64,000 bases of DNA from Oscillatoriales cyanobacterium (GCA_004293365.1 RDYN01000008.1:1-64000), one strand, 5' to 3'. Positions 8,175 through 17,052 are shown, numbered from the stretch's first letter. The notes: generated by a model not told the origin, from the sequence alone. Numbers and translations: made by a program.

Positions 8175-10136
8175 CTAATTCAAAAACGCCTTTCTCGGAA
8201 CCCTCGCCAGTTGGTACGCGCCCCGACTGTCCAACAACTGATATTGATTTGGCTGCAATCCAAATTCGACAAACTTGTGGGGATATCCCAGCACGAGAAT
8301 CGTCGGAGAAGTGTTGTTGTTGGATTGCTCGATGTAGTCTTTCGCGCCCCTGGGAAGTCGGTAGAAAGTCACCGGATCTTGGGTGTAAAAAACTAAACTC
8401 GGTTTCCAGAAACCAATCATCATCAACTCTTCTCCCGGCTGTTTTTGTTGAACAACAACCTGCGCTAACTGTCTCAGAGGTAACTGGCGGTTGATATCGA
8501 CTAAATTGTAGGCTGGAGTAAGACCAAAAATGATAAATGCTACTAACCCGATGAAGTTAGCTACCAAAATCCAGCGCTGTTGTCGCTTCCAGAGTAAAAG
8601 CCCGATCGCCCCAGCGGCAGTTATCCAAATCGTACCGCCGACAATCAGCAATCCCGACTGCTGAATTGCTTGGGGAAAATTGGGCATTGCCGGATCGTCT
8701 CCCAGCCAGTTGTAGCAGTAGAAAGTTGCTCCGGCTACAATCAGTAAAAATACGATATTGAAAATGTATGTAACTAACAGCCCTCGCGGTAAATAATTGG
8801 CTTTTTTCTCTAACTTTCCCGGTCTGTTTTTGGGTTCGTTCCCTGCAATAATATCGCTCCACAGCAGCGTTACCAAAATGGCAGCAGCAGGCATTAAAGG
8901 CAATACATAACTGGGCAATTTTGTCACGGCGATCGTGAAAAAGCCAAAGATGCAGGCGAACCAAAATAGGGCAAATAAACTCAACTGTGCCGATCGCGCT
9001 TGACGGCGCCAGTAAGTGCGCTGCCAAAAACGGGTACGGGCGATCGCCACCGGCAAATAAATCGACCAAGGCGCAAAACCAACTAGCACTACAATAAAGT
9101 AAAAATACCAAGGCGCCGAGTGCTTGTTGACTACTTCAGTAAAACGCTGGAAATTGTGATAGCCGAAAAAACTCTCAATATAAGTTTCACCGTTGTCTAA
9201 TATCACCAGAATGTACCAAGGCAGGGCGATCGCCAAAATAATCAAGATTCCCGACAGCGGACGCATTTCGCGCCAAAGTTGCCGAAAATTTCCCAAATAC
9301 AGCCCGAAGCTACCAATAATCAGTGCTGGGATGACAATTCCCACAGGCCCCTTAGCCAGAATTGCTAAGGCAATTAGTACGTAACAAGTCAGATACCACT
9401 TATTCGGAAATCGCCCAGCAGAAACTGTGGGAAATTCTGCTTTTTCTCTTTGTTCTTCTAGCGTATAACCGAGGAAAAATGCCAGAAGTGCCGAACACAT
9501 ACAAGCAACTAATAGCATATCTGAAACGCCAGTCCGCCCCCAGGCAATAGTTTGGGGATTTAAAGCTATTAAGGCCGCACCAATCCAAGGAGTAGAAAGA
9601 AAGAGGGGGAGAGGGGGAGATTGGGAAAAAATTCCCTCCGACTTCTCCGTTACATCAGTTACATCCGTTATAGAATCCGTTGCCGAACTTCTTCCCGTTA
9701 TATCCGTTATATCCGCTACATCCGTGACATCCGCTACATCCGCTACAAAATCCGTTGCCGAACTTCCTTCTTCCTTCGATAGAGTGTAGAATCCGAGGCA
9801 AGTCAGGCCGATCGCGCACAAGGCCGAGGGAAGGCGCACAGCCCACTCGTTAACCCCCAGAGTGCGGTAAGCCACCGCCATCAGCCAGTAAATCAACGGC
9901 GGCTTGTCAAACCTGGTTTCGCCGTTGAAATAAGGAGTGATCCAATCCCCTGTCACCGTCATTTGACGGGCGGCTTCGGCAAAAAGGGGTTCGGTTTCGT
10001 CAACTAAGCCGATGTTGCCGAGATTCCACAAGAAAGCTACCCAGGCGATCGCGCACAGCCACAACACCGATAGCAACAAAGGTACCATCGGCCGATGCCT
10101 GTAATATTCTGACAAATTTTTAATAACTTCCTTCAC
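8175..10136 (-). CDS. GT39/ArnT-like membrane glycosyltransferase with inserted repeat
   Basis: Polytopic transferase using a lipid-linked sugar donor. The first periplasmic loop carries the catalytic acidic motif VDETEPLFAEAARQM followed by GETRFDKPPLIYW, both hallmarks of the family. About a dozen hydrophobic helices follow. I prefer the GTG at 10136 with AGGAAG just upstream; an open extension to 10238 and an internal ATG at 10088 also exist. A stretch of about 44 residues rich in DVTD/DITD (plus-strand bases about 9635-9766) interrupts the loop before STPWIGAALIAL and is encoded by a tandem nonamer repeat also found at 10410-10466. Acceptor unknown; probably envelope glycan or lipid. Confidence 0.85.
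   Translation of the reverse strand: MKEVIKNLSEYYRHRPMVPLLLSVLWLCAIAWVAFLWNLGNIGLVDETEPLFAEAARQMTVTGDWITPYFNGETRFDKPPLIYWLMAVAYRTLGVNEWAVRLPSALCAIGLTCLGFYTLSKEEGSSATDFVADVADVTDVADITDITGRSSATDSITDVTDVTEKSEGIFSQSPPLPLFLSTPWIGAALIALNPQTIAWGRTGVSDMLLVACMCSALLAFFLGYTLEEQREKAEFPTVSAGRFPNKWYLTCYVLIALAILAKGPVGIVIPALIIGSFGLYLGNFRQLWREMRPLSGILIILAIALPWYILVILDNGETYIESFFGYHNFQRFTEVVNKHSAPWYFYFIVVLVGFAPWSIYLPVAIARTRFWQRTYWRRQARSAQLSLFALFWFACIFGFFTIAVTKLPSYVLPLMPAAAILVTLLWSDIIAGNEPKNRPGKLEKKANYLPRGLLVTYIFNIVFLLIVAGATFYCYNWLGDDPAMPNFPQAIQQSGLLIVGGTIWITAAGAIGLLLWKRQQRWILVANFIGLVAFIIFGLTPAYNLVDINRQLPLRQLAQVVVQQKQPGEELMMIGFWKPSLVFYTQDPVTFYRLPRGAKDYIEQSNNNTSPTILVLGYPHKFVEFGLQPNQYQLLDSRGAYQLARVPRKAFLN
9635..9770. 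repeat. ATCCGTTAC-type tandem repeat inside the GT39 gene
   Basis: Degenerate nonamers (ATCCGTTAC, ATCCGCTAC, ATCCGTTAT) in tandem, ending with the 27-base block 9744-9770. The identical 27-base block ends a shorter array of the same nonamer at 10440-10466. Because the unit is 9 bp, the frame stays open and encodes repeated Asp-Val/Ile-Thr. Confidence 0.85.
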
Positions 10137-10409
10137 CCAAACTTCCTGCGATTTTAGATTTAAAATTTTAACTCGAATACAGAGTCTACCGAAAGATTCG
10201 CCCGATCGAAACTGGGAATTCGATCGCACCCCCTTCAACTCACATCTTATACCGTTCTCAACAATAGCCTAGCAACCCGGTTTCTCAACCAAAATATCGG
10301 GCGCACCTAAGTAAAATCCACTTAATCAAACGTCACATATCGATCGCACTCAAGCTTGCTATGTATGTCTTCTTCCGACTTCCATCGAACGACTTATCGG
10401 ACTTCCATC

Positions 10410-10466
10410 CTTTACATCCGTTACATCCGTTACATCCGTTACAAAATCCGTTGCCGAACTTCCTTC
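10410..10466. repeat. ATCCGTTAC tandem repeat, intergenic copy
   Basis: Three to four perfect nonamers followed by the 27-base block shared with 9744-9770. It abuts and overlaps the stop codon of the next gene (10465-10467). The rest of the gap 10239-10409 has no recognisable feature apart from an AACCCGGTTTCTC half-palindrome near 10275. Confidence 0.8.
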
Positions 10467-11034
10467 ACTGCTGCAAAGTTAACTGCCATTGTTCGGCTTT
10501 GGGATTCCAAGCGGGCGAGGCTGTCTCCCCGGCGACGTAAGGCCCCCAGTAGCGGCGGGAACCATCTTGAGCAAAAACCACCAAAATGTCTCCCTGTTTG
10601 ACTTGTAACTTGCCCTCCGGCAGCGATAGCATCAGTCCCTTGCCGCCGCCTTCCCCCGGCGCAAAATCCCAGTGTGCCGGTTTTCCGTAGGATTTCTCGG
10701 TTTGCCGTTTCGACAGCAAGGCCACTCGCACCGGGTGTTCGCTGCGGTTGCTGACGCGCAAACTGCCGGCGGCTTTGCCATTGACAGGGATTGAGGAATT
10801 GCTTTCTTGTTCTGCTTCTGAGGGTAAGTCGGGTTTGGGCCCTTTAGCGGTGTCTGGAGAACCTGTCGCCACTGTCGAAACGGCGGGTGTTGGGGGGAGT
10901 GCGGTGGCTGCTGAGGGTAAATCGCTCGATCGATTTGCACCGTTGGAGATGGTGATTTCAAAACGTCCGAGAAACATTCCTGTAAATAGGGCGATCGCCA
11001 CTCCAATTAATATCTGGTAAGTTTTAAGTTTCAT
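10465..11034 (-). CDS. Hypothetical single-pass membrane/periplasmic protein
   Basis: A 189-residue protein of unknown function. Residues about 7-24 (QILIGVAIALFTGMFLGR) form a signal anchor. A low-complexity Pro/Ala/Ser linker (about 38-85) leads to a compact C-terminal domain (about 88-189) with probable beta-strands (GSLRVSNRSEHPVRVALLS, GDILVVFAQDGSRRYWGPY). No catalytic motif was seen. The stop codon lies at the edge of a repeat array. The frame opposite (10748-11020) is a shadow. Confidence 0.7.
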   Translation of the reverse strand: MKLKTYQILIGVAIALFTGMFLGRFEITISNGANRSSDLPSAATALPPTPAVSTVATGSPDTAKGPKPDLPSEAEQESNSSIPVNGKAAGSLRVSNRSEHPVRVALLSKRQTEKSYGKPAHWDFAPGEGGGKGLMLSLPEGKLQVKQGDILVVFAQDGSRRYWGPYVAGETASPAWNPKAEQWQLTLQQ

Positions 11035-11444
11035 AAATTTTATGCTTAAAGGATAGACTGTGCACCCCTAATTAGTCATAACTATTTTTAAGGTAGAAGC
11101 TGCGGCTACTGTGCCACAAGATACAGCTACACTTAATTACTTGACGCTTCGGGGCTATAAAGCTCCCGATCGCTCCATACCATTTTAGATGTTAAATTTT
11201 AGACTTGACATTGACGGATACTGATCCGGTAAGGATTTGGGGTTGTTGGCGACAGCCATTTTTTAACCCCGCTCAAAAACAGCTACAAGCCCGGATACTC
11301 TTGAGGATCGAGCCAAAAACTTGAGACTCCTGTTCAATTTCCCAGCAGATTCAAGGAGCTGCAAGTAAATCTAAAATCTAAAATCTAAAATCTAAAATCT
11401 AAAATCTAAAATTGACTGACTCATCCGCATAACTTTTAACTTTT
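11035..11444. other. Intergenic region with repeat-derived element before ycf20
   Basis: About 410 bp without a gene, between divergent genes. Bases about 11265-11420 contain motifs (CCGCTCAAAAAC, GGATACT, GAGCCAAAAA, GACTCCTGT, then a tandem AATCTAA array and GACTGAC) that recur on the opposite strand at about 45680-45820. It should hold the ycf20 promoter near its right end. No tRNA was recognised. Confidence 0.5.
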
Positions 11445-11774
11445 ATGCAGAATACCCGAATTAACAGATTGATTGATGTTCTGGGCGAGCAATTTGCACG
11501 CTGGGCGAGCAATCCTTGGCGGCGGATTTCGCTCTTGGTAATTAGCCTGCTGTTCGGCAATTTTTTGGGAACTGCTATTTCGACGATCGCCGGACAAGCC
11601 GCTAATTGGGATATTATCGTAGCCGGGGTGTTGGTGTTGTTCACCGAGTTGGCGAACCGACTGGTTTACAGCAGGCGGCTGGTGGCGGGTGCTTTGTGGG
11701 TGTCCATGCTCAATGCTCTAAAAATTGGCGTGACTTACAATTTATTTGTAGAAGCTTTCAAACTTGGCTCTTGA
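11445..11774 (+). CDS. ycf20: Ycf20-like membrane protein
   Basis: A 109-residue protein of the Ycf20 (DUF565) family conserved in cyanobacteria and plastids; in plants relatives influence thermal energy dissipation, but the molecular function is unsettled. It shows the family pattern: N-terminal basic amphipathic segment, then two or three hydrophobic helices (ISLLVISLLFGNFLGTAIST, IIVAGVLVLFTELANRLVY) and a final LNALKIGVTYNLFVEAFKLG. It is monocistronic as far as can be seen; a palindromic repeat follows at 11941. Confidence 0.88.
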   Translation: MQNTRINRLIDVLGEQFARWASNPWRRISLLVISLLFGNFLGTAISTIAGQAANWDIIVAGVLVLFTELANRLVYSRRLVAGALWVSMLNALKIGVTYNLFVEAFKLGS

Positions 11775-12077
11775 AAAATGGTGAAATATTTGTCTATTGC
11801 AGATATTTATACAAAATTAGCCTCGGCTTAGAAAGTTTTGATACAACTTTAAAAAAAATAATGGCAGTCCGCGCGGGTTCCCAACTCATACAGAATTCTT
11901 AAATTCTATCGTGTCCGATCGATTACTCGCAGTAAAATTAGTTCGTAGTGCGGACTTCAGTCCGCTCTCTTGTGGCGGACTGAAGTCCGCACTACAAACC
12001 ATTTTTGTTATGGTAATCGACGGGACATCATATCATCGAATCATCCAATTATCCTATTCTAAAATCTACAATCTAAA
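11775..12077. other. Intergenic region ycf20 to glyK
   Basis: About 300 bp holding one copy of the CGGACTTCAGTCCG palindromic repeat (listed separately) and, just before glyK, AATCTAAAATC-type repeats at 12058-12078. No gene was seen. Confidence 0.5.
11941..12000. repeat. TTCGTAGTGCGGACTTCAGTCCGC palindromic repeat
   Basis: A hairpin-forming repeat: arms of about 25 bases starting TTCGTAGTGCGGACTTCAG and ending in the complement. It is one of the most frequent families here; other copies lie at 14609-14725, 14869-14927, 20387-20522 and 31790-31851. It may also end transcripts of ycf20. Confidence 0.8.
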
Positions 12078-13181
12078 ATGGTTGGATCGCCTGTAACCCC
12101 TGTTGAAATTTTACACCGCTGGCAAACAGGCGATCGCCCCCTTACTCCCGATTTCGATCGCCTCGCCTGTTGGGAACTTGCCGGTGATGTGCGATCGCGC
12201 GCTTTTAACATTACTCCTGACAACGCAGCAGATGTTGTCCGCTACAAAACCGATTTATTCTTTTCTCTGCTTGACCAACTGCATACTTTCCCCGTAAAGT
12301 CAAGTCTTTTTCTCGAAACTTTGTGGAATCTTTGGCTGCCGCTGGCAATCCAATTATCGACACAAAAACAAAGTTTAAACCGTCCTCTCATTCAAGGAAT
12401 TTTAGGAGGGCAAGGAACGGGCAAAACTACTTTATGCCAAGTTCTTAGGCTAATTTTGAGAAAATTGGGATATTCTACAGTCAGCCTTTCTTTAGACGAC
12501 CTTTACAAGACTTATGCCGATCGCCAAAAACTGCAAAAAGCTGACCCGCGTTTAATTTGGCGCGGCCCTCCCGGCACTCACGATATTGACTTGGGAATCT
12601 CCGTTTTAGACGAGTTACGCGCTTCTCAAACTCGCGAATTAGCAGCAGTTGACCGTCCCAAAATAGAAATTCCCCGCTTTGACAAGTCAGCCTGGGAAGG
12701 TGCGGGAGATAGAAGTCAACCAGAAATTATTTCCGGTGCGGATATTGTACTGTTTGAAGGTTGGTTTGTCGGCGTGAATCCAGTCGCTGATGGCAGATTG
12801 AACGAGTTTTTGGCGGCTGCACCGTTTCCGATTTCCACAGAAGGCGACTGTCAGTTTGCGCGCGATATGAATGGGAAGCTGCACGACTATTTGCCGCTGT
12901 GGAAGCGATTAGATAGGTTGATGGTTTTGTATCCCCGAGATTACCGCCTTTCTCAAGTGTGGCGCAATCAGGCGGAACGGGAAATGAGGGCGGCGGGGAA
13001 GTCGGGAATGTCTGAGGCCGAAATTAATCGGTTTGTTGAATATTTCTGGAAAGCGCTGCATCCTGAGTTATTTATTCAGTCAATGCTTGAGGGCGATCGC
13101 GCGGATTTGGTAGTGGAAATTTTGGACGATCGCGCGATCGGCAAAATCTGTCGGGCGATCGACCTAAAATCCAGCCTTTAG
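12078..13181 (+). CDS. glyK: D-glycerate 3-kinase
   Basis: Phosphorylates D-glycerate to 3-phosphoglycerate, closing the photorespiratory cycle; the plant-type GLYK family also occurs in cyanobacteria. The 367-residue protein has a P-loop GGQGTGKTT near residue 111, the SLDDLYKTYADR segment with its Asp pair and the ADIVLFEGWFVGVNPV strand, all characteristic of this P-loop kinase family (related to PRK/uridine kinases). Length is normal. It begins with ATG directly after an AATCTAAAATC repeat, with no clear ribosome-binding site. A strong nested palindrome follows at 13231-13342. Confidence 0.9.
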   Translation: MVGSPVTPVEILHRWQTGDRPLTPDFDRLACWELAGDVRSRAFNITPDNAADVVRYKTDLFFSLLDQLHTFPVKSSLFLETLWNLWLPLAIQLSTQKQSLNRPLIQGILGGQGTGKTTLCQVLRLILRKLGYSTVSLSLDDLYKTYADRQKLQKADPRLIWRGPPGTHDIDLGISVLDELRASQTRELAAVDRPKIEIPRFDKSAWEGAGDRSQPEIISGADIVLFEGWFVGVNPVADGRLNEFLAAAPFPISTEGDCQFARDMNGKLHDYLPLWKRLDRLMVLYPRDYRLSQVWRNQAEREMRAAGKSGMSEAEINRFVEYFWKALHPELFIQSMLEGDRADLVVEILDDRAIGKICRAIDLKSSL

Positions 13182-13230
13182 CGACACTTAAATGTTCGTA
13201 GTTATAAACTTAACGTTATACCCAGAATCC

Positions 13231-13342
13231 GGCAGGGGTTAAAACCCCTGCCTCAAAGCGAAAGTCCTCTGAAGAGGACTGAAGAATTCATCAGTCCTCT
13301 TCAGAGGACTTTCGCTATTAGCCAGGGGTTTTAACCCCTGGC
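13231..13342. terminator. Nested palindromes between convergent genes
   Basis: A perfect 25-base inverted repeat (13258-13282 and 13291-13315) with an 8-base loop sits between two shorter palindromes on AGGGGTT cores (13231-13252 and 13321-13342). The genes on both sides converge, so a two-way terminator role is plausible. Structure is seen; function is inferred. Confidence 0.6.
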
Positions 13343-13376
13343 GGTCTTTTCGCTCACTCAATTGAGCATTTCTAAA

Positions 13377-13742
13377 TTAGCTACCGGGAGTACCCATTTC
13401 AATAGCTTTTTGCACCAAATCGTCAGTAACATTACCCGGTGCACCTGCGGGGTTAACTTCCTTAGCCATCGACAGAAAATCATCGGGATTTCCCTGTGCA
13501 TCGGCCGGCATTGGGATTTCTTGAGGGGCGGGAATATCAAATTTAGGTGCAGTTGCAGCAGCCGCAGCTTCGGCGCCGGCACTCGTGCGATCGATATCGC
13601 TAACGCTGAATTCTTTTGAAGCTTCGTAGTCTGCGGATACATCAACCGCCGGCAACTTTTGTTCTCCAGCTTCCACGCTTTCAGCTATCTGAGCAGCGTC
13701 AAATGTTTGAGTGTTATCTAATTCTGTATTTATTTCCGACAT
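13377..13742 (-). CDS. Small acidic hypothetical protein
   Basis: A 121-residue, Ala/Asp/Glu-rich and probably largely disordered protein (MSEINTELDNTQTFDAAQIA...). The ATG at 13742 is chosen because AAGGAG lies 7 to 8 bases upstream; a reading from 13772 lacks such a site. There is no signal peptide, membrane segment or catalytic motif. It is divergent from the helical carotenoid protein gene, so the two may share a control region. Function unknown. Confidence 0.65.
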   Translation of the reverse strand: MSEINTELDNTQTFDAAQIAESVEAGEQKLPAVDVSADYEASKEFSVSDIDRTSAGAEAAAAATAPKFDIPAPQEIPMPADAQGNPDDFLSMAKEVNPAGAPGNVTDDLVQKAIEMGTPGS

Positions 13743-14070
13743 CGCCGACTCCTTGCTACTTTTATTTAACAATTCAATATATTTATCGTTACTTAATTAC
13801 CGACCTTTTTCATCTATCCGCAGATGTATCGTGGGCTTCTATCTCAAGGATGATTTATGCTAGGGCGGCGGCTTAAATTATTTGTGTAAAAAAAACAATT
13901 CTACTCTAAGCCAGTGCTCCAAACCCATACATCATAAGTCATTCCCCATGCCCAATTCCCAATTCCCAATTCCCAATTCCCAAATCGCATTACCTCTGGG
14001 GGATGGTGACTTGTACTGAGAAATGTTGATATTTATATATTGTGGAAGCATTTTTTAAGGAATTTTATTT
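13743..14070. promoter_or_regulatory. Divergent control region of HCP and small acidic protein
   Basis: A 328-bp region between divergent starts. It contains an AATTCCC tandem array (about 13951-13981) and, close to the HCP gene, a TATATT hexamer at about 14035 and AAGGAA (about 14058) at ribosome-binding distance from the ATG. Promoter assignment is tentative. Confidence 0.45.
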
Positions 14071-14598
14071 ATGAACTCACCCGCCGCGACCAATACTCAC
14101 GCTCTCTCCAACGATACTCAAAACATGGTTGAAAAAATCAACGGGTTGGGTACAGATGAAAAACTGGCGCTGCTCTACTTTGTTTACGAAAAAATGGGAG
14201 AGTCAATTACACCCGCAGCTCCCGCCGCCGCCGAACCAGAATTAGCTCCCGTGCTGCTCAATGATTTTTACAATCTTTCTCACGACCAACAATTAAATAT
14301 CATGCGAGGTATTGTCAACCGCGATGACACGCCTTATTCTCACGCTTACGGAGCTTTAACTGCTAACAATCAGTTGCTGGTTTGGTATGCTTGGGCTATT
14401 GATATGGGGGATAAAATTGTCGATATCCCCGAAGGATATGAGGCAACTGAGGCTGTGAATGGTGTGTTAGGTCAAATTGAAGGTCTTGAGTTTGAACAGC
14501 AAATTTCGGTGCTGCGGGATGTAGCTAATAATATGGGCTATACCGATGTTAAACCCATTGCTACTCAGGCTCAAGTTGGGAAAACTTCTAGTCTTTAG
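14071..14598 (+). CDS. Helical carotenoid protein (OCP N-terminal-domain homologue)
   Basis: A 175-residue stand-alone homologue of the all-helical N-terminal domain of the orange carotenoid protein. Helical carotenoid proteins bind a ketocarotenoid and quench singlet oxygen and/or phycobilisome excitation. Family patterns: INGLGTDEKLALLYFVYEKMG near the start, LSHDQQLNIMRGIVNRDDTPYSHAYGALTANNQLLVWYAWA in the middle and the paired helices GLEFEQQISVLRDVANNMGY. The OCP C-terminal NTF2-like domain is absent and no such gene lies next to it, so it should behave as an HCP, not a photoswitchable OCP. AAGGAA precedes the ATG. The clade cannot be assigned by eye. Confidence 0.9.
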   Translation: MNSPAATNTHALSNDTQNMVEKINGLGTDEKLALLYFVYEKMGESITPAAPAAAEPELAPVLLNDFYNLSHDQQLNIMRGIVNRDDTPYSHAYGALTANNQLLVWYAWAIDMGDKIVDIPEGYEATEAVNGVLGQIEGLEFEQQISVLRDVANNMGYTDVKPIATQAQVGKTSSL

Positions 14599-14608
14599 GA
14601 ATAAGACA

Positions 14609-14725
14609 GTTTGTAGTGCGGACTTCAGTCCGCAGCTTTTTGCGGACTGAAGTCCGCACTACGAACAGTTTGTAGTGCGGACTTCAGTCCGCAGCTTTTT
14701 GCGGACTGAAGTCCGCACTACGAAC
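14609..14725. repeat. Two tandem identical palindromic repeats
   Basis: Copies at 14609-14666 and 14668-14725 are identical over essentially their whole length: two hairpins with CGGACTTCAGTCCG arms and an AGCTTTTTG loop, pointing to recent tandem duplication. Confidence 0.85.
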
Positions 14726-14868
14726 GAATTTGATTGTGGTTAATCGATCGGATACGATATAATTAGCGGGCATGAGTAAACCTCATAAATGTCCGCAGTT
14801 TTGTATGCAAACTCCGGTTTTAATCTTTGCTAAATTCCTCCTGGATACAGAACCTAATTATGTAGTAT

Positions 14869-14927
14869 GTTCGTAGTGAGGACTTTAGTCCTCAGTTTTT
14901 ATGAGGACTAAAGTCCTCACTACGAAC
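14869..14927. repeat. GAGGACTTTAGTCCTC palindromic repeat
   Basis: Member of the same family with AGGACTTTAGTCCT arms around an AGTTTTTAT loop, flanked by GTTCGTAGT and ACTACGAAC. Confidence 0.8.
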
Positions 14928-15117
14928 CATTTTTATTGTGGTGGTTCGAGGGAATATGAGATGAAGTCAAGAAAAAGTGCGATCGCCAACTATTCTTCCT
15001 TCTTCCTGATGACTGATGAGTGATGACGTTGGACGTTCGCTCGAATGGGACAGCACTAATGACTAATGACTGCTGACTGCTGACTGCTGACTAATGACTG
15101 CTGACTAATGACTTCTT

Positions 15118-17052
15118 CTATGGCTTTTTGGGGTTAACTTTTCGAGGAATTTCGATCGCAAATCTCGAACCTTTTTCTAGTTGACTTTCGACCGCAATTG
15201 TGCCGTCCATCATCTCGACTAAATAGGCGGTAATTGCTAGTCCTAAACCGGTGCCTGGATAGGGGCGGGTTGTGCTTTGGTCGGCTTGATGGAATTTGTC
15301 GAAAATGTGGGGCCGATCGGTTTCACTGATGCCGATTCCTGTATCCCGAACGGCGATACTTAGCCGATCGCCCTCTAATTCCCCCAGCTCAATGCAAATG
15401 CTGCCCTGATGCGTAAATTTAACGGCGTTGGAAATGAGATTGACCAAAACTTGCCGCAGCCGCAACTTGTCATTAACTATAAACCGATCCTGCAAGCACG
15501 CGCTGACGGACATTGCCACATTCTTCTCGGCGGCTTGATTTGGGAATTCCAGGGCGGCATCCATTACTAACTCGGTTAAATCAAATTCTTCAGTTTCTAA
15601 TTCTGTACGGCCGCTCTCGATTTTGGAGAGGTCGAGGATATCGTTAATCAGCACTAGCAGGTTTTTGCCGTTATTTAAAATGCGCCCCACCATGTCTGTT
15701 TGCTGGGCACTCAGCAGTGGTTTGTGCTGGCGCAGCAGCAATTGGGAAAAGCCGATAATCGCATTCATCGGAGTTCGCAATTCGTGGGACATGGTAGCCA
15801 AAAATTGCGATTTTAACTTTGCTGCTTCTAGCAGTTGCAATTTTTGCTGTTGAATGCGCCGGCCCTGATTTTCCAGTTCTTCCTGCTGGCGAATTAGCAG
15901 CTCGTTTTGCAAGTCTAAAAGCTGTTCCTGCTTGTTTAATTTTTCGATCGCCCGCGCCCTGTTAATCGCGATCGCAGCTTGTCTTCCCATCACCGCCAGC
16001 AGTTGCACAGAGCCCCCGTCAATGGCCGTGCTGTCTTGGACGTTGCCGATCGCCAATACGCCCAAACGCCCCGTATCCCCGGACTCGATCGCCGCAGCAC
16101 AGGCGGCCGCCGGCACTCCCGATCCCGACTGGGAGCGCCACAGTTGAGACTCTCCCGTCGCAAACGCTTTCAGCAGCAGCTTGTCTTGCACGTGCAGGGT
16201 TTTGCCTTTCTCAAAGTTGGACGCGCCCCCGACAGCGATCAGTTTGAGGCCGCTGGAATCGTAGTCGGGGAGCGCCACCAGGCAAAATTCAGCTCCGGCG
16301 ATCGCCTCCACAGTCGCGTCCGCGATCGCTTGCAACAATTCGCACAAGTTACCCGCGCCCTGGCTCAACAGATTTGTAAACCGCTCGATCGCCTGCAAAT
16401 CACTCGCTGCGTCTATTTTGCCCAAATTTTCGGCTGTGAAGTTAACTTCCGGGCGCCCTTGGCGGCGCAACATTTCTGCTTCTGCTGCGGGCGAGTCCTG
16501 AGTTTGTTCGATCGCGTCCATATCTGTGTAGGTTCCCACCCACTCCAAAACTTCTTGAGAGTCTGCGTTGGCGGGCGTTCCTCTGGCGACATTCCAGCGG
16601 TAAGCGCCCTCTCGCGCCAGGAGACGAAATTTTATTTCGTAACTTTGGGGCGAACTCGCAGAAGTGCGCGATCGCCCCAAAAGACGAGGACGGTCTTCTG
16701 GGTGGACGCGCGCCAGATAGCCAAAACCCAAAGCTGCTGCTACTGGTATCCCCGTGTACTCCTCCCAGCGCTGCCCTAAATAAGTCGCCCAGCCGCTGGC
16801 ATTTGCTTTCCAAACTATGTGAGGACTTGCCTCCAGGAGGCGATCGTCCTGAGTTGCGCGATCGCAAACTTGCCGTTGAGGGGAGGCTATTTCTGATGCT
16901 TTGTATAGTATTTCGCCGTCGGAAAACTCCGAGCGAAAAGAGTTATTGCCGTGATAGTGAGTCATAACTGGTTTTATAAATAAGCATTGAACTAGATCCC
17001 TAACACCGACTAAAGAAGCAGTGCTGCTAGCTTTATAGATTTTGACTGCCAA
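15118..17052 (-). CDS. Sensor histidine kinase, PAS-GAF-HisKA-HATPase
   Basis: A 644-residue cytoplasmic sensor kinase. PAS domain about 70-180 (SPHIVWKANASGWATYLGQRWEEYTG...WVGTYTDMD), GAF domain about 225-368, coiled coil about 370-412, HisKA with H423 in the MSHELRTPMN box, and HATPase with NLISNAVKFTH, DTGIGI and GTGLGLAI. There is no receiver, so an external regulator is needed; the divergent NarL-type regulator at 17361 is the natural partner (inference). The GAF lacks a Cys-His bilin motif. The start is uncertain: 17052, or the ATG at 16965, which removes a 29-residue leader; neither has a strong ribosome-binding site. Confidence 0.88.
   Translation of the reverse strand: MAVKIYKASSTASLVGVRDLVQCLFIKPVMTHYHGNNSFRSEFSDGEILYKASEIASPQRQVCDRATQDDRLLEASPHIVWKANASGWATYLGQRWEEYTGIPVAAALGFGYLARVHPEDRPRLLGRSRTSASSPQSYEIKFRLLAREGAYRWNVARGTPANADSQEVLEWVGTYTDMDAIEQTQDSPAAEAEMLRRQGRPEVNFTAENLGKIDAASDLQAIERFTNLLSQGAGNLCELLQAIADATVEAIAGAEFCLVALPDYDSSGLKLIAVGGASNFEKGKTLHVQDKLLLKAFATGESQLWRSQSGSGVPAAACAAAIESGDTGRLGVLAIGNVQDSTAIDGGSVQLLAVMGRQAAIAINRARAIEKLNKQEQLLDLQNELLIRQQEELENQGRRIQQQKLQLLEAAKLKSQFLATMSHELRTPMNAIIGFSQLLLRQHKPLLSAQQTDMVGRILNNGKNLLVLINDILDLSKIESGRTELETEEFDLTELVMDAALEFPNQAAEKNVAMSVSACLQDRFIVNDKLRLRQVLVNLISNAVKFTHQGSICIELGELEGDRLSIAVRDTGIGISETDRPHIFDKFHQADQSTTRPYPGTGLGLAITAYLVEMMDGTIAVESQLEKGSRFAIEIPRKVNPKKP

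Larger units (their letters stand above)
14599..15117. other. Intergenic repeat region
   Basis: About 520 bp between convergent genes. It holds two tandem identical copies of the CGGACTTCAGTCCG palindrome, one GAGGACTTTAGTCC copy (14869-14927) and TGACTAATGAC-type short tandem repeats (about 15020-15117). No gene was found. Confidence 0.7.

Noticed and set aside
15118-17052. Bilin-binding GAF in the PAS-GAF kinase
   Set aside because: No Cys-His motif at the expected position; the GAF region is unlike phytochrome-type GAF domains.
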